From the NCBI GenBank assembly GCA_018830105.1, contig JAHJTC010000004.1, forward strand, positions 1 to 64,000: a DNA stretch of 64,000 nucleotides. Direction: 5' to 3'. The stretch comes from Bacteroidota bacterium (GTDB taxonomy: Bacteria; Bacteroidota; Bacteroidia; Bacteroidales; F082). This document shows positions 40,801 to 46,800 of this stretch, piece after piece. The translations under genes and the position numbers were made by a program. The notes beneath the pieces are model-generated. The model was not told the origin of the DNA. It did no database searches and worked only from the letters and a program-made list of their open reading frames with translations. How positions within the stretch are numbered: position 1 is the stretch's first letter; the number at the start of each line of letters is the position of its first letter.

Positions 40801-43800
40801 TTATATCTGTTGCCGAAGGATAATAAGTAGGATTCAATGCATTTACATTACTGAATGATCCGGTTCCGGAGCCCGACCAGCTTAATGTTTGGAAGTTTTG
40901 TGCCGTAGCTCCTGTAATAGCAAAACCTGCTGAAGAACAGCTGGTTTGATCATTGCCTGCAAATACCGTTGGATTGGGCAGTATGGATAAAGTCATCTGA
41001 TCAGCTACAGTATTGGTACAGGGCAGGCTGCTTACTGCACTAAGCGTTAGTACAACACTGCCATTGGCAATATCATTTGTTCCGGGGGTGTAAGTGGGGA
41101 TCAATGTTGTTGCATCAGTGAAAATTCCGTCGCCGCTACTGCTCCATTTCAATGAAGCATAGGCTGTGGCATTGGCTGTAGTTATGGTCAATGCATCGCC
41201 TGAACAAATAGTTTCGTTATTTCCGGCATTTACTGTTGCTCCTTCAACGAAGGTGAGGGTTTTGGTATCGGTTAGGGTATTGTTACAATTTGCAGCACCT
41301 GTCACAGTCAGTGTCAACACCACATTTCCGTTGGCTATATCAGCAGGACTAGGCACATAGGTCGGGCTAAGTGCATTGGCATTGGAAATTGTTCCGGTAC
41401 CGTTTGAAGTCCATAAAAGTTGACTGTAGTTTTGTGCAGTAGCATCATTCACGGTATAGGATGCTGCACATACAGTAGCATCTGTTCCGGCATAAGCAGT
41501 GGGTACTGGATCGAATGAGAGCGTTAGCAGGTCGGTCACTACATTATTGCACGGATTAATGCCTGTTGCCTGAAGCGAGAGTACCACATTGCCATTGGCG
41601 ATATCGGCATTGCTTGGCGTATAGCTGGGGTTCAAAGCGCCGGAATTACTAAAAGTACCTGTTCCACTGCTGGTCCAGAGCAGGCTGCTGTAGTTGGTGG
41701 CTGTGGCTTCAAGCAGTTGATAGGAGTCATCAGCACAGATTGCTGCGTCAGTACCGGCAAAAGCAGAAACCGCTTCGTATAGCGAGAGTGTAAGGGCATC
41801 GGAGACAATTGCGGTGCACGGGGCTTCCGAATTTGCCTGTAAGGTAATTGTTACATTGCCTGCAGCGAAATCACCAGCTGAAGGCACATATGTGGGGCTT
41901 AAAGTGTTAGGATTTAAAAAAGTACCGGAACCATTGGTGGTCCAACTGAATACTGTGGCATTGCTGAGGCTGGCATCGGGAATGGTATAAGAACTTCCGT
42001 CACAAAGTTGTGCATCACTGCCGGCATAAACATCGGGCTGGCTTTGAATACTCAGGTTCATCTCATCGGTGTCGCCAAGATTACAGGGCGGGGCACCTTC
42101 CAGATGGAGTGTTAATGTTACACTTCCTGCTGTAATGTCTGCAGCACTTGGTGTATAAGTGGGGCTTAGCGTGTTGCTTCCGGCAATGGCTCCGCTTCCT
42201 GAGCTTGTCCAATAGAGATTGTTATAGCCTGTTGCTGTTGCACCGGAAATGGTATAGCTGCTTTGTTCACAGATGCTGGCATCAGCACCGGCATTGGCCA
42301 AAGGAGCTGCCTGCAAACTCAGGATCATGCTGCTGGATGCGGTTTCTGCGCATTGTCCGCTGCCATTTACGGTAAGTGTCAACGTAACTGATCCACTTAG
42401 GTAATCGGCGGCACTAGGTGCATAGGTAGGTGTGAGGCTGGTGCCATTGGTGAATGTTCCGGTTCCGCTGCTGGTCCACGAAATTGTTGAATAATTCGTG
42501 GCTGTTGCATCCGTTATCGTGTAGTTTCCTGGCTGACAAACTGTTGCATTAGCACCGGCAAAAGCCGTTGGTGCAGGGTTGATCGTAAGATTCATGCTTG
42601 AAACTGCTGGCACAGCGCATGGAGCATCAGGCAAGGCTTGAAGGCTAAGTGTAACGGAACCGCTGATGATATCAGCCGCTGAAGGATTATAGGAGGGTGT
42701 TAATGAATTGGCTCCGCTTAGTGTTCCTGTTCCACTGGCCGACCAACTGAGTGTAGCATAATTAGTGGCTGATGCAGTTGAAATGGTCAGTGTTTCGCCA
42801 GCACAAATTGTTTCGTCATTACCGGCATCTGCTTCGGGAGACGCGATAATGCTGAGCACCATTTGATCAACGGCGTCAGCACAATTAGCTTCACCTGAAA
42901 CAGTTAATGTCAAGCTTACTGATCCAAGCGAAATGTCGTTGGCACTTGGAGTGTAGGTTGGGTTTAGCGTGTTACTGTTTGTAAGTACACCTGTCCCTGA
43001 CGAAGTCCAGTTGTAGGCTGTTGCGTTAGTTGCTGTTGCGGTGTTAATGGTGAGGTTACTGCCTTCGCAGATTTCCACATCTACGCCGGCACTGGCAGTT
43101 GGGGCGTCTGCAAAACTAAGCAAAAAGCTGTCGCTTGCACTGCCGCTGCATGGTGCTATACCGCTAACTGTTGCCGTAAGGGTGACTTGTCCGGCAAGTA
43201 GGTCTGCATTGCTGGCTTGATAATCAGGATTAGAAATCGTTGGATTGGAGAAAGTACCCGTACCTGTTGTAGTCCAACTGATGCTGCTGTAGTTTGTTCC
43301 GGTAAATCCGGTTATGGTGTAGAAGTTGTTGCTGCAACTTGTTGCATCGGGGCCTGCATTCACTGTTGGTCCGTCAATAATAGTAATGATCATCTGATCC
43401 GATGTGTTTCCACAAGGACTATTGCCGGTGAGGTTAAGGGTCAAAATAACAGAACCTGCTGTAGCATCCGCTGCTGCAGGAACATAGGTAGGACTAATCG
43501 TACCGGCATCAATTAAGGTGCCCGAACCATTGTGTGTCCAGTTCAGCGTGCTGTAATCAGCAGCACTGGCTGAGTTTATCGTAAGCTGATCGGTTATGCA
43601 GGTGGTTTCATCATTGCCTGCATCTGCAACTGCTGCTCCTGTGATCGTGAGGACAAATGAATCGGAAGGGTTTACACTACAGGGTGCATTGCTGCTGGCA
43701 GTGAGTGTTAGAGTAACTGAACCAGCTGTAATATCTGCTGCACTTGGTTGATAAGTAGTTAACAAACTGGCTTGATTGGTGAATGTGCCTGTTCCCGAAG

Positions 43801-46800
43801 TACTCCACAATAATCCGGCCTGATTGGTAGCTGTTGCTCCTGAGGTGAGGTAGGTGTTTCCTTCACAGATAGTGGCATCTGTGCCTGCTGTCACTGTTGG
43901 GATGGCAGTAACTGTAAGTGTCATTTGATCACTTACAGTCTCATTACAGGGAGCACCGTTTACTGCGGTGAGTGTAATGATAACTGAGCCGGAAGCGGCA
44001 TCGGCAGCATCAGGGATGTAAGTTGGTGTCAGGGTTCCGGCATTCACGAAGCTGCCCGTACCATTGGATGCCCAACTGTAACTGCTGTAATTTGTTGCTG
44101 TGCCATTGAGCTGATAGTTTCCACCTTCACATACACTGCCGTCAATACCGGCATTGGCGGTTGGAGGAGCCGTAATGGTGATTATCATCTGACTAGTTGC
44201 ACTTCCGCCACAGCTGGCATTGCCATTGGCGGTGAGCGTAAGCATGGCCGATCCGTTTTCAATATCGGTTAGGCCGGGGCTATAGGTAGGAGTAAGGGTG
44301 TTGGCATTGGTCAGGATGCCATCGCCATTGCTGACCCATAACACGGAAGAATAATTGGTAGCAGTTGCATCATTTACAGTATAGGATGCACTGGAACAAA
44401 TTGTAGGAGAGCTTCCGGCATCAGCTGTGGCTTCTTCAGCAAAACTTAAGGTTAGGAAATCAGATACGTCCAAATTGCCACAGATCACTGTAGAGGTAGC
44501 CGTCAAAGTAAGGTTTACACTTCCCAGATTGATGTCATTGGCCGAAGGGGTATAAGTTGCATTCAACATATTGGGATTGTCGAAGCTGCCGGTTCCCGTG
44601 CTGGTCCAAACCAGCGCAGTATAGCCGTTTGCTATTGAGCTGCCGTTGGTAGTATGTGTGCTGTTTTCGCAAATAGTAGCATTAGGTCCAGCATCAACAA
44701 CAGGAAGCTGTTGGATAGTCAGTACCATTTGATCAGTGGCATCATCGGCACAGGGAGCTATTGATTGCGCGCTAAGCGTTATGTTTATGCTGCCGGATGC
44801 AATGTCGTTTACACCAGGAATATAGGTCGGTGTAAGTGTATTACTGTTCAAGAAGTTTCCGTCACCTGAACTGCTCCAGCTGTAAGAGGCATGATTAGAG
44901 ACTGTTCCATTCAATAGGTAGTTGTCGGTTTCGCAAATGGTGGCGTCAATGCCTGCATTAGCAGTAGGATTCGAAAGTATCGTCACTACCAGATCATCTG
45001 AAGCAGCAGTAGCGCATGGTGTGTTGGCAGTTGCTGTTAGCGTAAGGGTAACACTGCCGGCCACGATATCTGCAGCGCTTGGGATGTAGGTGGGAGTAAG
45101 GGTATTTTGGTTTAGTAAAGTCCCGCTGCTTCCCGACGAGGTCCACTGGATTTGATTGTAGTTAAGTGCATTAGCATTTGTAATAATAATTCCGGTTTCA
45201 CAGGTGATTTCATCAGGTCCTGCATCTACCGATGGAGAAAGTGAAAAGCTAAGGGTCATTTCATCATTATGGCTGTCGGTGCCACAACTTGCTGAACCTG
45301 TTGCTGTAAGGGTCAGTATAACACTACCTGCAGCTACATCGGCCGCAGTTGGGGTGTAGGAGGGGTTAAGCAAATTGCTGTTGTTGAAACTTCCTGTTCC
45401 TGTGCTTGTCCATTGATAGGCTGACGCATTGGTTGCCGTGGCTCCTGATAAGGCGTAAACGGAATTATTACAGACAGCGGCATCGGGGCCGGCATTGGCT
45501 TCCGGCATCGGATCGATAGTTAATATCAGGTCATCGCTTGTTGTTTCGTAGCACGGACTGGTTTTGATGGCGGTGAGGGTAAGCGTTACATTACCGCTGC
45601 TAATATCTGTGGTGCCGGGGGTGTATGTTGGATTTAAATTGGTGGCATTGCTGAAGCTGCCGTCTCCGGTAGTGGTCCACACCAGACTGGTATAGTTATT
45701 GGCTGAAGCATCGGCCAGATGGTGGCTGTTGCCATTACCACAAATTGTGGCATCAACACCCGCCGAAACGCTGGGGTCAGGATCAATAGTCAGGGTCATG
45801 TCGTCGCTTACCGTGCCACTACATGAGCCAATACTGGTTGCTGTGAGTGTGAGGGTGATATTTCCGGAAGCGATATCCGCAGCACTGGGTGTATAAACCG
45901 GACGGATCAAGGTGTTGTCATCAAAACTTCCACTGCCCGAAGTATTCCAGATCAGGCTACTGTAGTTTATTGCCGTGGAGTTGCTAATCACCAGCTGTTC
46001 GCCTTCACAGATTTCGCGATCCGAACCGGCATTCACTTCAGGGTAGGACTGTATATTGAGCGTAAACTCCGAGAATTCATCCACGCTACAAGGGCTGTTG
46101 GGGGTAGCCGTAAGTCGCAGAACCACACTTCCGCTGATAATATCGTTGGAGCCGGGTGTATAGGTGGCCACCAGGTTGTTCGCGTTGACCCAGCTGCCGT
46201 TGCCGTTGGAACTCCACTGCAGGGCATCGTAATTGGATGCGGTTGCAGTAGTAATGGTATAAGTTTCGTCTTCACAGATGTCGTCCGACCCGATTCCCAC
46301 ATCCACTAATGGTGGCTGTGTAATATAAATAATGATGTCAGAGGTTATTATTCCTACGCAGGGTGCTTCGGCAGTTGCTGTTAGTCTTAACGTGACCGAA
46401 TTGGCCAGGTAATCAGCATTGCTCGGCGAATAAATCGGATTGATAATATTAGGATCACTAAAAGTTCCTGTACCTGTTACACTGGACCAGGTAATGGTGT
46501 TGTAATTGTCAGCGGTTGCACCATTGAGCACAACAAGATCATCCACACAAATGGTCTGGTTAGGACCTGCATCAGCTTCTGGATTATTTGAAATTGTCAG
46601 ACGCATTGTGCTTGAGGCGCTGTTGCAGGGGGCATTGTAGCCTGTTAACGTAAGATCTACGAATTCGTTGTTAATATCTGTTGCTCCCGGATAATAAATA
46701 GGATTGGTAATGGCGTTGTTGGAGAACGTGCCATCACCGCTTGTAGTCCATAACACCGAGCTGGTGTTAATGGCTGTCGCAGTAGCTAAGGAGTAAGATG